A stretch of DNA of 64,000 nt from assembly GCF_034661235.1 (NCBI RefSeq), contig NZ_CP141059.1, forward strand, positions 248,001 through 312,000, written 5' to 3'. How positions within the stretch are numbered: the stretch's first letter is position 1; every line of letters starts with the position of its first letter. The DNA comes from Nocardioides bizhenqiangii. GTDB taxonomy: Bacteria; Actinomycetota; Actinomycetes; Propionibacteriales; Nocardioidaceae. The position numbers and the translations under genes were made by a program. Shown in pieces: positions 63,678-64,000 of this stretch. The notes under the pieces are model-generated. The model saw only the letters and a list, made by a program, of their open reading frames with translations, ran no database searches and was not told where the DNA came from.

Positions 63678-64000
63678 ATGGCCGTGACACTACTGGTGGC
63701 GGGGGCTCCGGCGGTCGTGTCAGCCACGGAGGAGAAGTGCTACTCCGTCGACGTGAACGCCTGGATCTGCGGCGACTACTGGGTTGATCGTCAGGACGAG
63801 ATCATCGAGGCCACCACCACCCACATCCAGATCACCGTGGCCGCGGTGCTCCTCGGCCTGGTGATCGCGTTCCCCCTGGCCCTGATCGCCCGCGGAGTGC
63901 CACGGCTGGAGTCGAGCGTGCTGGGCCTGAGCACGGCGATCTACACGGTGCCGTCGCTCGCACTGCTGCCCCTGCTGGTGCCGCTGACAGGACTGACCAA
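63678..64000 (+). CDS. ABC transporter permease, glycine-betaine type (partial)
   Basis: The open frame from ATG at 63678 runs off the window end with no stop (107 codons seen). It begins with a hydrophobic signal-like stretch, then CYSVDVNAWICGDYWVDRQD, and first membrane segments ITVAAVLLGLVIAFPLALIA and STAIYTVPSLALLPLLVPLT, typical of OpuCB/ProW-like permeases. The start is uncertain: a GTG at 63753 is an alternative. Its partner ATPase is divergent and close by, so both likely share the promoter region. Confidence 0.8.
   Translation, partial: MAVTLLVAGAPAVVSATEEKCYSVDVNAWICGDYWVDRQDEIIEATTTHIQITVAAVLLGLVIAFPLALIARGVPRLESSVLGLSTAIYTVPSLALLPLLVPLTGLT

Overview
This window looks like chromosomal DNA of a high-GC actinobacterium, most likely Nocardioides or another member of the Nocardioidaceae. 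The clues are roughly 70% GC, many GTG starts with 4-nt GTGA/ATGA gene overlaps, a WhiB protein, a two-domain aspartokinase with an in-frame small-subunit start, and gene order that (from memory of the H37Rv map) follows Mycobacterium tuberculosis in two long blocks. No prophage, plasmid or CRISPR is visible.

Layout. (1) 1-4.1 kb: an EccB-like type VII secretion fragment abutting a secreted phospholipase-D-like gene, a 167-bp inverted-repeat element, and an alr-ddl pair for D-Ala-D-Ala supply. (2) 4.1-10.6 kb: tRNA-Ser, SRP RNA, dnaX-ybaB-recR-DUF5063, then ask-asd. (3) 10.6-33.6 kb: a block matching Rv3683 to Rv3671c: metallophosphoesterase, PBP (ponA2-like), whiB4-like, two ArsA/Get3-like ATPases, DUF4177, RidA-like protein, NUDIX, MBL hydrolase, crp, nth, TlpA-like lipoprotein, CoA NUDIX and marP. 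Two insertions split it. One is a two-component system with an FtsX-type ABC exporter whose permease is frameshifted by a 28-bp tandem duplication. The other carries a DUF1330 gene, an XRE regulator, a truncated YdeI-like gene and an AbiEi/DUF559 gene bracketed by inverted 22-bp repeat arrays. (4) 33.6-42.6 kb: enoyl-CoA hydratase, two related lipoproteins, then an oxidoreductase cluster (old-yellow-enzyme family, DapB-like reductase, SDR, MBL hydrolase) with two operators fitting the KstR-type consensus, followed by AraC, NAD-binding and GNAT genes. (5) 42.6-46.5 kb: TPP riboswitch and thiamine ABC importer. (6) 46.5-52 kb: PAP2 phosphatase, NlpC/P60 hydrolase behind a structured leader, acyl-CoA oxidase, methyltransferase. 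(7) 52-62.7 kb: a second mycobacteria-like block: ppa, D,D-carboxypeptidase, DUF2342 protein, tilS, hpt, ftsH, folE-folP-folB-folK, DUF3180 and a coiled-coil membrane protein. (8) The end holds a glycine-betaine-type ABC ATPase divergent from a permease that runs off the window.

Most of the window is housekeeping: cell wall (alr, ddl, PBP, D,D-carboxypeptidase, NlpC), DNA maintenance (dnaX, recR, nth), folate, lysine/threonine/DAP entry steps, and stress response. The regions most worth a second look are the repeat-bracketed AbiEi/DUF559 gene, the 28-bp duplication in the ABC permease, the inverted-repeat element that supplies the ddl stop codon, the paired KstR-like operators, and the uncharacterised folded leader of the NlpC/P60 gene.
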